64,000 nucleotides of DNA from Phytophthora colocasiae (Eukaryota > Oomycota > Peronosporomycetes > Peronosporales > Peronosporaceae): positions 1,302,001-1,366,000 of the forward strand of contig JAGKQI010000073.1 in assembly GCA_018806915.1 (NCBI GenBank). Reading direction: 5' to 3'. The notes under the pieces were generated by a model. The model had not been told where the DNA came from, did no database searches, and was given only the letters and a program-made list of their open reading frames with translations. Positions 10,601 to 21,300 of the stretch are shown in pieces; positions within the stretch are counted from its first letter, which is position 1, and every line of letters begins with the position of its first letter. The position numbers and the translations under genes are program-made.

Positions 10601-12145
10601 CTACAATTCATCGCCTTCCCATTCGTCACTGTCGAGTTCTTCCAGTCGACGAGTGTCCATCTCCTCACCTTCCCAGCCTCCACCTTCGTACACGTCCTTG
10701 TCCACAACGTAGTCACCTGCTAACTCACAGCCAGTGTGAACGGCAGTGCCAGCTTCCAGGTACTGGACGCCTTCGGGTGAAATGCCATCGATTAGCACGT
10801 CGCCGACCTTCGTAGCACGCACAGAGTGCGTTGAGGCACACGAGCAGCCGTCCACGTCGCAGTCGCGGATCTCGTCCTCATCCATGATCTCGTCGTTGAA
10901 CAGCGCAAGTTGAAGTCGCACTTGGCCGACAATTGTGTCGTCCGCTTCGATGGGGTAACTCTTGTCCTCAAAGTTGCGGCCAATGAGCATCTCTACCTTC
11001 AGGCTCAGCTCTCCGATAAGCGTACTACATACACCAACAGCAGTGTTAGACCACCTGTCTGTACTAAAGTGAGCGAACACGATCCTAATCACTTACTCCA
11101 TCACAGTGTTGTCGTTCATTACGCGAATCACAAGGTAGTCATGCTCTATGCATCTCACACCAACCGTGATACCCTCAATCCAGCGCGGGTTCTTGCCTAC
11201 GATCACAGCAAGTTAACAATGCCATTCAACTCATCACCAGTGACAGCATCTTACCTCCATTGTCATGGGTTTTCGTCCTGTACACCAGGTCCTTCGCTTC
11301 TGGTGTGCGTGAGCGTCCAACGTAAACCTCACAGTACGGGTCTTGTGTACCAAATGACTGGATGTTACGCAGTTTGCTACCCGAAATGAGACCCAGGTAG
11401 AGCTTGGTCTTCCCAGGAATGAAGTGCTGCGGATACTCGCCAAACTTGGCACGCGGCTGTGACGTCGGATTTTCTATCCATAAACCCCATGATTAACACA
11501 ATTACCACTTTAACAGTATACTGCAGTTCAACGCACCATGGCCCAACGACAGATACATCAACACCTTTAGAAATCCCTTGGGGGTCAACGCGAACTCTTT
11601 CTCCATCGACCGTCCACGAGACAAGTCCCGCATCGCGAGCGCAATCTCTCCGATCACCGTGCTGAACAAATAACCCACTTCAGTACTCCGACTTCTTGCG
11701 ATTGCACCCATTGCCCCTTCACATCGGTACTCACTTCTTTCCCCAGTTGTTATTCTTCACTCGGAAACGTACGACGTCCGACGAGATGTCAGGGATCAAG
11801 ATGTGGCCTTTGGCGTTCCACATGGGCTGCGTACCTAGGAAAAAGCTCAACTACGTCACGACCATCATTCCAGACTTCCGTTCTGCAATCTCCAGTCCAT
11901 TTACCTCCATTGTCGTGCGTGTCGGTCTTAAATGCCGCCTTCTCCTGCTCCTTCCCTCCGGTCGTAAGGTATACGCTACAGTAGGGATCTTGTTCTCCTA
12001 GGGTCTGAACCTTCTTCAGCTCACGAGCCGACAGGATCGTCATGTACAGGATTGCGTCATTACGTAGAGCTGTAGGCGCCGCCGCCACGCTGCTGCTGAT
12101 GGACGAGCGGTGGCTGATGGACGAGCGACTGCTGTAGTGGCTCAT
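10601..12145 (-). CDS. Double C2-domain protein, six exons
   Basis: Exons are 12145-11905, 11834-11735, 11661-11537, 11473-11255, 11196-11097 and 11024-10601, all with GT-AG introns, giving 402 residues in a continuous frame. Seen: a Ser-rich start (SSRSSISHRSS), then two C2 modules sharing the same skeleton: LYMTILSARELKKVQ...EQDPYCSVYL...HDNGG and LYLGLISGSKLRNIQ...TQDPYCEVYV...HDNGG. Both end in IGE(I/L)xL, and an acidic tail (EWEGDEL) follows. Each C2 module is cut by introns at matching places, so the two arose by internal duplication. Known: C2 domains bind phospholipids, often with calcium through Asp loops. The loop-3 Asp residues look replaced by Asn (RVKNNNW, RVMNDN), so calcium-independent or weak binding is inferred. 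The partner is unknown. Confidence 0.9.
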
Positions 12146-12559
12146 TCTTGCGTGGTTTCGAATTGTGTGACCAGCTCAGGACGGAGAAATGAACCCAAGT
12201 GTGTGGCAAACATAAACCCTGTAGAAAACGATGCATACTGAAGCCAAGTGTAGACTGATTTGAGACATATCCGGATACTTCTTCACGCTGTTCACGTGCA
12301 CGTAGTTGTCAAGAAGATGATGACAAGAGAAAGCAGGGGGCCATTGCAGTGCTAGCACTACGTACCAATAGCTTTTGCCTCTTTAATTAGACACATGTAA
12401 GGAAAAGAAAATGAAATCAAAAGAAGTTTATAAGGAAAGGCAAAAATGCATTAAGGACGAGACATTTCTCTTTCTCAAAAAAATACGTCTCCAGCAGCTA
12501 CATGTACACACTGGAGACGCACTGCTTCACCTTTCTGCAGAAGCATGGATAAAATCCTT
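12146..12559. other. Intergenic region between EGF-like and C2 genes
   Basis: Holds the presumed promoter of the C2 gene and the 3' untranslated region of the EGF-like gene, with an A-rich stretch around 12400-12480. No coding frame, repeat or element end was recognised. No confident oomycete initiator motif was found. Confidence 0.5.
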
Positions 12560-13723
12560 CTAGTTCAGGAAGGCAACCGCGAAGGCCGACGCCACGAGGG
12601 CAATGGACGTGGCAACCGAGGACGCGTCGCTGCTGGACGAGTCGCTGCTTTTCTTCTTCTTACCGGTGCCGCTGGAGCTCGAGTCAACCTTACGTGTGCA
12701 CTGGTCGCCAGCGTAGCCAGACTCGCACTCGCACACGTTGCCATCACCAGAGGACGAGGCCATGCCCACAGACTCCATCAGGAAACGAGCAGAGGAGCCG
12801 TCAGAACCAGCAGCGTTAACAGTGCCAGCGTTGGTGGTCGAGCCCGTGGACGAACCGACAGTGGTCGTGGAGGTCGAGGAGCCGGCCGAGGAACCGGTCG
12901 AAGAGCTGGTAGCAGCAACGCACGTGCCGTGGCCGTTGCAAGCCTTAGACGACGAGGGGTCACAGAACGCGCACTGGTCGCCAGTGGTTCCCTCGTCACA
13001 CTCGCACTCCTGGGTGGTGAGGTTGCACGTACCAGCCTGGCACTGCGACTCGAGCGTGCACTTGTTGGACTCGACCTTCTGGCAGTAGGTGCCGTTGTAG
13101 CCGACGTTGCACTCGCAGCTGTACTGCATAGTGCCCGACGAGGTAGGAGCGCACGTACCGCGTCCAGAGCACACGACGTCCGAGTCCTCGGCGTTGTTCG
13201 GGTTCACACAGCCCTCGTTGATGACGGCCGTGTAGTTCATCTGTCCCGACAGGTCCCAGTTGTCCGAGTCCTCTTCGAAAAGCAGGTTGGTACCGTCGAA
13301 GTCGACGCAGCCGTAGATGACACCCACGCTCTCCGCAGTGGAGCCCGAGCCCTCGGTGATGTCCATGCACGAAACGTAACCAGAGGTGTCCGAGCCCGAG
13401 AAGGAACCGTTGAGACACTGATCCGTTCCAGACGGCAGCTGGTAGGCGCACACGCTGCTAATGGACTGGAAGGCCGTTTTCCACGTGGAGAAGGACGGGC
13501 ACAGACCCGGGAAGGTGCCGGAGCATACGTCGCCCTCCTGCGTGTAGGGCAGGCACTGCTTGACATCTTCGATACCCGAGCGCGTGGTCTGCACACTGAT
13601 GCACACGTAGTTGTCCTCGCAGGACTTGTCGTCCTTGCAGTATCCAGGCTCGCCCGAGCCGGACTCGGCCTTGACAGCCGCGAGCATGGCCGCGAAGGCC
13701 GCAATGTACGCCGCCGACTGCAT
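12560..13723 (-). CDS. Secreted EGF-like protein with GPI-type C-terminal tail
   Basis: The start at 13723 gives 387 residues and opens with a signal peptide (MQSAAYIAAFAAMLAAVKA). The frame stays open upstream to an ATG at 14191, but that segment is not protein-like. Seen: a Cys-rich domain (20-190) with several NxS/T sites, an EGF-like module at about 195-225 (CSGRGTC...CECNVGYNGTYC), a second (CQAGTCN...CECDEGTTGDQC), and a third opening CNGHGTC near 263 whose closing CECESGYAGDQC comes only near 329. The gap is a Ser/Thr/Gly-rich insertion of about 60 residues. The end is KKKKSS, a Ser tract and a hydrophobic tail (VATSIALVASAFAVAFLN), typical of a GPI-attachment signal. Inferred: a cell-surface or wall protein with roles such as adhesion possible. 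No ligand can be named. Confidence 0.9.
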   Translation of the reverse strand: MQSAAYIAAFAAMLAAVKAESGSGEPGYCKDDKSCEDNYVCISVQTTRSGIEDVKQCLPYTQEGDVCSGTFPGLCPSFSTWKTAFQSISSVCAYQLPSGTDQCLNGSFSGSDTSGYVSCMDITEGSGSTAESVGVIYGCVDFDGTNLLFEEDSDNWDLSGQMNYTAVINEGCVNPNNAEDSDVVCSGRGTCAPTSSGTMQYSCECNVGYNGTYCQKVESNKCTLESQCQAGTCNLTTQECECDEGTTGDQCAFCDPSSSKACNGHGTCVAATSSSTGSSAGSSTSTTTVGSSTGSTTNAGTVNAAGSDGSSARFLMESVGMASSSGDGNVCECESGYAGDQCTRKVDSSSSGTGKKKKSSDSSSSDASSVATSIALVASAFAVAFLN

Positions 13724-14071
13724 CTTGGTCTTGAATAGAAGTACCTGAGCTTGAGAAGAACCTGGGTCTCTTTGCAAGGAAAAGAGGGAATGGCGCACAG
13801 CAGCAAAGGCTCCCCGGAAGGGAGAGGAACGGGAATCGTCGTCGCGTTGTGAGCACAAGTTTTGACTTGAGTTTTGTATGCGGGAGGAAATTTCAGACAG
13901 CTGGCGTGCGAAAGGCGTATCACTTGCGGGTCTTGAGTACACCGATCGACAGAATGCATGAACCACTTTCCCGCAGGTGCAAAGTCTGATACCGCTGCTG
14001 TAAATATTACTTATTATAACCGCCGCGAATGCGATAAGGCTGGCGTGGACAGAGCTTCCACTGGAAGTTCC

Positions 14072-14125
14072 AGGGGCTGCAAGTGAAGTGCAGTGCAGTG
14101 TGAGAGTGCGAGGAAAGATCGGAAT
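14072..14125. repeat. Direct repeat, copy 1
   Basis: Begins AGGGGCTGCAAGTGAAGTGC and ends GATCGGAAT. It matches 14698-14749 except for a few substitutions and a two-base gap. Spacing is 626 bases. Origin unknown. Confidence 0.8.
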
Positions 14126-14697
14126 CAAAGCTTGATTCGCATGCCGCGCATGGACTGGACACGCCCAGGCATCCGGTCTCGCATTACTCACGATTTCCTC
14201 AAGCTCTGCCCACGCAGTAGTGCTGCGGCAAGCTGTGCATGCATGTGCAGTAGCTGCGGTGCGGTAAGCTGCATTGTAGCCGCCTGCTGAGCCTCACCAG
14301 TAGGTTGCTACGTTTACTTAGCGCTCTACGCTCAGGTAACGGTACTTCTTACCACATGTAAGCTACTGGTGTCCAAGGTCGTAACCGGTCGTCGATGCCC
14401 CGCTCCGAAAGCTCCTGCCGATGCCTATAACCTTAACCAATCGAGATCCCAATGGAAATCATCCACCCCCACTACCCACTGTAGAAGCATTGGCACGCTG
14501 AAAGATCGGGGCCAAATGGAATTTCAGCGAGGAATTGACATGACCGACATGGATGCCGCGAAAATGAGAGCACCAAGCATCATCTGGCCGTGTATGCAGT
14601 GCAGCGATCTTGAGTGCGCTTGAGTCAGTCGCGGTGTCGCTACAATTGTCAATCGATGCGTAACTCTCTCAGCGCTACAGTATCCTAGGAATTTCCT

Positions 14698-14749
14698 AGG
14701 GGCTGCAAGTGAAGTGCAGTGTACTAGTAGTGCGAGGAAGGATCGGAAT
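14698..14749. repeat. Direct repeat, copy 2
   Basis: Partner of 14072-14125. It begins directly inside the short CCTAGG inverted repeat, so it may mark the end of a small unrecognised insertion. Confidence 0.75.
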
Positions 14750-15417
14750 ATAGAGAGAATGCCTTGTGCTGCACAAGTTGTGCATGTTTGGGTTGACGAC
14801 AGTTGCCGCCTTGATACTCCATCCTGTTTGTACGAAGGGTGAAGAACAATCAGTCTTCAACTAAGGTGACAACCTTCTCAGTCTCAAACTTACTCCGTGA
14901 AAAGCAAGAGGATCTGGGGTCACCACGCGGTGGCCCTAGATCCAGGCCTGGACGCCTTCATGACTGGAGAGGATCTGTGCGAGAGCAGCGCTCACGTTGG
15001 TCGAGATCACCTGGACAGCTTGTGTGATCGAGCAGTAGACGCAGAGCGGAAAACGCCTAAGACCAAGGACATTCGCGGTCACAGATCTGGTAAGCAAGGG
15101 AAGATTTTCGCGAGAACCAAGCGATTATTTGACTGTGCTTCCGCCAAGATCAAGAACTGTGTGAACGAGCTTCGCTACTGTTCCAGACTCCGCAATCTAG
15201 TGACGTGAACGCTGCATGCAACATCCTCATAACCCGGGTTACAGCGAGCCCCCCGACAGAGATTAGCTAGAAATAGTTAGACTTTGTTAGACCAACTGTA
15301 ACGGTGCTTGTACAGTTTCACGGATACCTTCAGTCTACATGCTCACGTCAACGAGTAACTTGCTAGTTGAAGTGGTTGACTTTATCAATGGCAAAGATCA
15401 AGAGCAGATAACACCAT

Positions 15418-16752
15418 TCACTTTTGCTGGACCTCGGCCTCAGCAGTTACGTTCTTGATCCACTCGAGTGCAGCCGACACGCGCGAATACACCGCGGGAG
15501 TTCCCTTTGTGCCACAGCTCGACCCCCAGCCCACCAGGCCGATGAGGACGTCATCCGCGTCACCCTTTCCGTTCTCCTTGACCAGCGGACTGCCTTCGTC
15601 TCCATTGCACGAATCCTTGCCAGCAACGCCACCAGCACACACGGACGAGTTGTCCACCGTGTAGAACGCCGCACAGTCTTTCACTTCCAGCTCGACGCTC
15701 TGCAGCTCGTTAGAACGGGCACCGTTGCCGAAGCTCTTCTCGCCCCAGCCCATAACGTTAGCCCACACACCAGGAGCGATATCCGAGTCATCTGCCTGAG
15801 GAAGCTTCACGGGGGCGATGCTACTGGCATTCAGCAACGTCAGCAAGGCGAAATCGTATGAGGCGGTGCTGGAGTTGTAGAACGTGTGGTTCTCTGCGTG
15901 ATGAACCTCGATCTGCTCGCCATCCATCGAGCCGTTGCTGTAGTGCGAACCCACAGACACAAAACGAGCCTCCTGGATGCTGGTGCAGGCGGCAGTGGTA
16001 AGCACGAGGTTGGGTGTGACGAGGATGCCACCGCAGAAATTGGCGCCGTCGGGAGTGAAGCGAACGCCCGTTGTGTACGCCTTGGTGCCGACCAGGGTTT
16101 GGTAATTTTCCGTAACTATTGCCGATATTGGCAATGTCATATTGCCATAATTTATTGCTCCTCAACCCCAATAACATGCAATTTTTTATACAGGTCAATC
16201 TTGGCTATAGCCAAATGTCGTTGACATGTGTGGTTGTTTTGGCCATGGATGGTAGCGAGAACTATCGCCAAACCGGTTGTGTGGCCACGTTTGCACACAG
16301 GGCACACGGGTTATTACAGTTGCTTGTCATTTCCTAACTGAATTATATTATATCAGTTGATTTGTGTGTTGTATGTATGATGTCGAGGAATTCGGACTAT
16401 GACTTGTGTGTGTTGGTTGGAGAGGTTGGACGCGGTGGGAAGGTTCTCGAGGTAACCCCCTCCTGAATCCAGGCGCATCGACAGCAACCAACTCGTTCAA
16501 AAACTCATGAGAAAAGACGACATAGTGTCACATATTCATGTGACCTACTGACTTGGTTGACATTGTCGAAAAATGTGGCAATAACTCAATTATTTATTGG
16601 CTTGGATGAAGGCCTCCAATCCGTATGATATTGTATTTTTCCTATCCCTGGTGCCGACGATTTCCGCCGGCAACGAGCTGGCGCTCAACAGGGCTGCCAG
16701 ACACGGCTCCAAGCGCAATGGTGGCGACAGTAAGCGCGGAGATAGTCTTCAT
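15418..16752 (-). pseudogene. Glucanase-inhibitor-like trypsin-fold protein, split by a hAT element
   Basis: The mature S1 fold is read from 16087 to 15418 (from VGTKAYTTGVRF to the C-terminal EWIKNV). The signal peptide and pro-segment lie on the far side of an insertion at 16752-16651 (MKTISALTVATIALG, then ERQLVAGGN). Catalytic positions are altered: the TAAHC block reads TTAACT (His lost), YDFALL keeps the Asp, and GDSGGP reads GDEGSP (Ser to Glu). Known: Phytophthora glucanase inhibitor proteins are secreted, proteolytically dead trypsin homologues that bind plant endoglucanases. The element at 16093-16650 separates the two parts. Even when it is set aside, the frames differ by one base, so a second lesion exists. 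The only ATG still in frame with the fold lies inside the transposon end and gives no signal peptide. Confidence 0.88.
16093..16650 (+). mobile_element. Non-autonomous hAT element (558 bases) inserted in the protease-like gene
   Basis: Ends are CAGGGTTTGG at the left and CCTATCCCTG at the right, an imperfect inverted repeat of the CAGGG type usual for hAT. They are flanked by an exact 8-base duplication GTGCCGAC at 16085-16092 and 16651-16658, the hAT size. The left 240 bases match 62859-63063, the start of the longer hAT at the right edge, apart from an extra 36-base segment and scattered changes. Subterminal ATTGCCGATATTGGCAAT is palindromic. There is no transposase frame inside, so it must be mobilised in trans. 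Confidence 0.93.
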
Positions 16753-17383
16753 GGGCTGCGTCGTAAGAGGCAAAAGCTGGAATGGCTGGGCCACTCCGAG
16801 CATTCGGGTGAGCGCTCGCGTGTATGTGAAGTGAGCCAGTTGCGGCTATCCGACCCTTATGCTTTGAGTCGTTGGTCCAAGTTACTGCACAGTCACCGTG
16901 TTGTTAATACGACACTCAAGTTTGTTGAGTCACGATTTGAGGCTTGTGCCGTCTCCTATCGGAGGTGCTGTCTCCAACGAACAAGTCCATGAAGATTACG
17001 CCGAAAACAACTCGCGATGGAGTTGTAATATCCCTTTCAAAGAGCGCAGCTTGCCAGTAAAATATGCATTTGTAAGTAGAAGATTGACCCTGAAGTTCAG
17101 GCCCTGAACTCGACTAACCATTTGTGATCTCTTTCCTAACACGGATTAATAACAAATGTCGTCTCGTGTCAGTAACTTTATATTGTGAACTCCGTAGCAG
17201 ATCTTGGTTTTATCTGGAGGATTTATCGTACCTGTAGGATCCCGGCTGGCATCTGTGCATTTACAAGTTCAGAACGCTACGACATCGCTGAACAATCACG
17301 TGTGGCGTGACGCCCTTATACTACGTGCTCACTAAAAACGCAGTACCTGTTGCGATTCGAAGTACTAGTACACCTTTTCTCAC
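16753..17383. other. Intergenic region upstream of the protease-like gene
   Basis: Contains the original promoter side of the broken protease gene and the 3' flank of the next minus-strand gene. Overlapping short frames (for example 16597-16992 plus) are antisense to the signal-peptide fragment and are not supported. No repeat was recognised. Confidence 0.45.
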
Positions 17384-18107
17384 TCAGATCGGGACGAAAT
17401 AGCGTCCAGTTTCGAAGAAATCACGATCGCGGAAGTAAACTCGACGAGTTACGTTTGGCGACGCATATTCGAAGATGCAACGAATCACATGCTGGTCGAG
17501 CACAGGGAGTGGCAACTGTCTCCGTCTTTTGATATCCCCTCGTTCACTGCGATGAGCCCCCATGACGCTCAGAAACGCCACCTTGCATCCCATCGAGAAA
17601 GCAATCCGCTCCACAGGAAGGGCTTCTAGGTGGTGTGCCTTGAAGTCGTTGAAGTAGTTCATGTGACCACCCTGCGCGACAATGTCCAGATACTCCAGAG
17701 TGCGGTTCACTTTCAGCATTTTCAACAACGCAGTATAAAACGCGTCATACGGGAGATAGAAAGCTCTTTGATCCAACCGAACGCGCATCCGTCGCGCACA
17801 TTTCGTTAACGGGTTTTCAGGGTCGCACAGAGCGTTGGCGATGTCTTCTATACATCTGAACGAAATATGAGATGAAGAATCCAATACCAAGTCTCGGAAG
17901 TTATTATCCCTGAGGTTGAAGCGCATTTCAACATTGTACGTACTCACAGCCAGTTCGACCAGGTTTGGACAGCTTGCAACGATGCCTTCCAGTTCAATCG
18001 TATGAAAGTCTTCAAACGTGAAAGAAAGATGCGTAAGTGACGCTCCCACAAGGAGAAGCAGTCCCTGAAGTAGTTCAGGATCTGGATCTTCACGAAACTT
18101 GATATCC

Positions 18108-18286
18108 TGTTGGAAACGGCATCCGTGTTGAAAGACTGAGCAATCGCAGCAGTTAAAAGATCTACCGTAGGTAAAAAGATCCTCCGCTCAAGAGTCACAG
18201 GGCAGGAAGCCTCAGTCCAAGATTTCCCTTCTTATCAACAAGTTGTATATCTTTGCGTGTGAAGATCTAGTGTACACATTCTGTTA
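18108..18286 (+). repeat. Copia 5' LTR
   Basis: 179 bases, identical over its whole length to the LTR at 23240-23418 as read by eye. It is short for a copia LTR. Confidence 0.96.
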
Positions 18287-18303
18287 GGGTTATGAGCCCA
18301 AAC
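18287..18303 (+). other. Copia primer-binding site matching an initiator-tRNA anticodon arm
   Basis: The sequence GGGTTATGAGCCCAAAC follows the 5' LTR directly. Its reverse complement contains GGGCTCATAACCC, the anticodon stem-loop of a methionine tRNA with CAT as anticodon. Known: Drosophila copia primes from an internal cut of initiator methionine tRNA at the same arm. No 3'-CCA-type site (TGG...) is present here. Confidence 0.7.
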
Positions 18304-18340
18304 CTTACACTACCTCTAGAACCGTGAAAGTGAAAGCAAT

Positions 18341-21300
18341 ATGTCATCGTCGTCCGACTCGGATGGTAGCAAGCGCAGCAGTAAGCACAAGGGCTTCAAG
18401 ATCGGTTCGTCGGGAACTCCTGTCCGGTGGGATGGTGAGGACTGGACCTTCTACAAGCGCGCTATGCTAAACGCTTTCGAGGAGGGTTTGCTCGACGAAA
18501 TTGCCCTCGGCACCGAGAAGGAAGGCTCGACCGAAGAAGATAAGAAGGAATACAAGAAGAAGCAGGCCAAGGTGAAGATTTTGATCCAAGGCTCGCTTAC
18601 AAAGAGGCTTGCCAAGCAAGTGATGTCAAAGAAGACCGGTACGGAGATGTGGAGGAGCTGTGCTCCATCTACGAAGGCAAAACCACTCCAGCAGTCACAG
18701 CACAGAAGGTGTATCGCTTGCAGGGCGAGCTACACAGAACGAATCTGCGCGGCAAAGATGACGTGCGTGGGCACCTGTACAAGCTCTTCGACATCAAGGA
18801 CCAGCTTGAGGATCTTGGTGCGCCAGTGAATGACTTGCAGATGGTGGATCGAATGTTGCGGAGCCTGCCGGTGCAGACCTGCTACGACGAACTACGAAGA
18901 AAAATTCTATTCAGCTCGAATATGAACAAGTACACCCCAGACAAAGTTCGAGAAATGATCCTGACAGCAGAAGCAAGGAGCAAGGACTGGGACAACAACG
19001 CCTTTGGTAACAGGCAGGGCAACCAGTCGAATCGAGGTGGCGGCAAGCCACGAAACAAGAAGCCCACTGGAGACTCCAGCAAGAAAGCAGGGAAAGCCAA
19101 AGCTAACGTGAAGTGCTTTCAGTGTGGTGAAATGGGCCACTACAAGAGTGACTGCCCAGAGCTCGAGGATAAATCGAGCGGCAAGAAGGCAGAGGCCAAG
19201 TATGCGCGCTCAGGCAAGGCTGCCGAGGCAGAAGCGCAACCTGTGATGACAGAAGTAGCTGCACCAGATCACAAACGTGACGTCGTGGTCGGCGAAGTTG
19301 TCAAGAAGCTCGCGAAGAACTATGAGCCGAGCTTGTGGTACTTTGATACCGGAGCAAACACACATTACGGCGTGCAAGGAGTATTTCACTACGCTACAGA
19401 GCATTGAAGACAGCGATTGGAACCCAACGATCTCCGGGTTTGCTGACGGCGTTAATGCCAAAGCAGAGGGCTTTGGAACTATCATGATAGCCGTGATGAT
19501 TGACGAAGTGATGGTGTTTGTGTATGTGGAGGACGTGCTGTACGTGCCTGATGCTGGATGTAACCTGTTCTCGCCTGGTTTGGCGATAGAGCAGGGTTAT
19601 GTGATGACGTACGAGTCCGAGAATCAGATCTTCGGGCTGACGAAGGACAGCACGGAGGTGGTTCGTACGGAGTTTACGAATCGACTGTGGACGTTCAATG
19701 CTCACAACATAGGGAGCATTATACACAAAAAGAAACGAGTTGCGGTTAAAGAAGACGGTGTTCGCGAACTTTGCAGTCACGGATGGAGTTGAGGACATCG
19801 ACGTGTGGCACGAGAGGCTCGGACACACCTGCCCTGAATACATCAGACTAATGGTTGATCGTGGATTAGCCAAGGGCATTATGCTAAAGCGCCGCGGTAA
19901 GATTGACTGTTGCGATTGCCATCTAGGCAAACAGCGTCGAAAGACATTCCGTAAGAAACTCGACAGACCGATTGAGGGTGTTAACGACATGGTGTTTGCA
20001 GACCTATTGATACCTGGAGCCTCAAATGGCTCGCTGTACTCCGCCGTACTGGTAGTGATGGATGGCTACTCGCTTTGTCAGGACGTTCCTGTTGAAAACA
20101 AAGTCAGAGGCTGAGGTGAACATGTACATGAAGGAGTACATTGCGTGGGCAGAGCGCCAGAATGGCAAAAGAGTTAGAGCAGTAGTGAGTCGCGGACTAA
20201 GTGCTGATGAATCGAGAAATGGTCTCGTGAAACAAGTACTCACCGATAAAGGCCAGGAGTTCTGCAATGGCACAATGGAGAACTGGTACAAAGCGAAGGG
20301 TATTGTGCACACGAAAGTCGGCCCAAAAGCGTCGCAACTGAACCTGGTGGAGCGCACGCACCAGACACTAATCGGGATGGTCAAGACTATGATGCATCAG
20401 TCGGGGCTTCCTAAGTCGTTTTGGACTCACGCTCTAGAGACCGCTGTGTACCTGAAGAATCGCGTGTTTTGCAAGGGTGCAGGACGCACACCCTACGAGG
20501 TGATGTTTGGTTCCAAGCCAGACATTCATCACGTGCAGCTTTTGGATCGCTCGCGTACTGCCATACACCGAAGTCGAAGAGGAAGAAACTGAACATGAAC
20601 TGCAGGGTTGGGTTCCTGCTAGGTTACCGTGAAGATGTGGTCGGTTGTCACGTGTACTTCCCGACAGAACACAAGAAAGGCTTCGTGTCAGACGTGAAAA
20701 TTAACGAAAAGCTTAAGTACAAGGACCGCTATGAGCGCGGATACAATGCGAATGTCAAACGCTGGCTCCATACCTTTGATGAGTTTGTTGAGGAGGGCGA
20801 GCTTGGTGAATTTGCTGAAGATGATGGTCAACCTGACAGACTATCACAGATCGCAGAGTGCGATGATGAATCTGAGCAAGGAGAGATTGACGTGGAGATG
20901 GAAACTGCAGCATCTAAGAGTGATGAACTAGACGCTGAAGGTCAGACTATTTGGGATGCCATGGTACGAAACAGCTCGCTGCCAAACCCTGATGCGTTTA
21001 CTGAAACGCAGGAGGGCGAGAATGAGGAGAATGACCAGGATGAGGTTACGGATCCAGGCTCAACGGCAGACGCAAGTACAGGAATTACTAGTGATGTTTA
21101 TGAGGAGCTTGCTGTTGTAAGTGCTTTGAGTGACGATGATTCTGCTGCAAATAATGGCGAGACATCTGAGGATGAGAGCGAGGACGAGTATGACACATAC
21201 TCCGTCAATGATGAAATTGTACCTGAAACCGATCTGAGTGATAATGGAGATGACGACGAGTTTGATGACTCCTTCAGTCACGTGTCTGATCTTTCAGCAG

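Larger units (their letters stand above)
13724..15417. other. Intergenic region, 1.7 kb, with a diverged direct repeat
   Basis: No gene is supported. A plus-strand frame of 103 codons (14897-15208) has no signal peptide, RXLR motif or known domain and is probably chance. The stretch holds the EGF-like gene's 5' region, a 52-54 base direct repeat (14072 and 14698), and a short inverted repeat CCTAGGAATTTCCTAGG at 14685-14701 that abuts the second repeat copy. Confidence 0.5.

Noticed and set aside
12545..13738. Plus-strand frame of 397 codons, Arg/Ala/Gly-rich
   Set aside because: It is antisense to the EGF-like gene; composition reflects GC-rich codons of the real gene.
14897..15208. Possible small effector gene
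   Set aside because: No signal peptide and no RXLR, LFLAK or similar motif; composition not distinctive.
15424..15861. Plus-strand frame of 145 codons
   Set aside because: Antisense to the trypsin-fold domain, without any domain.
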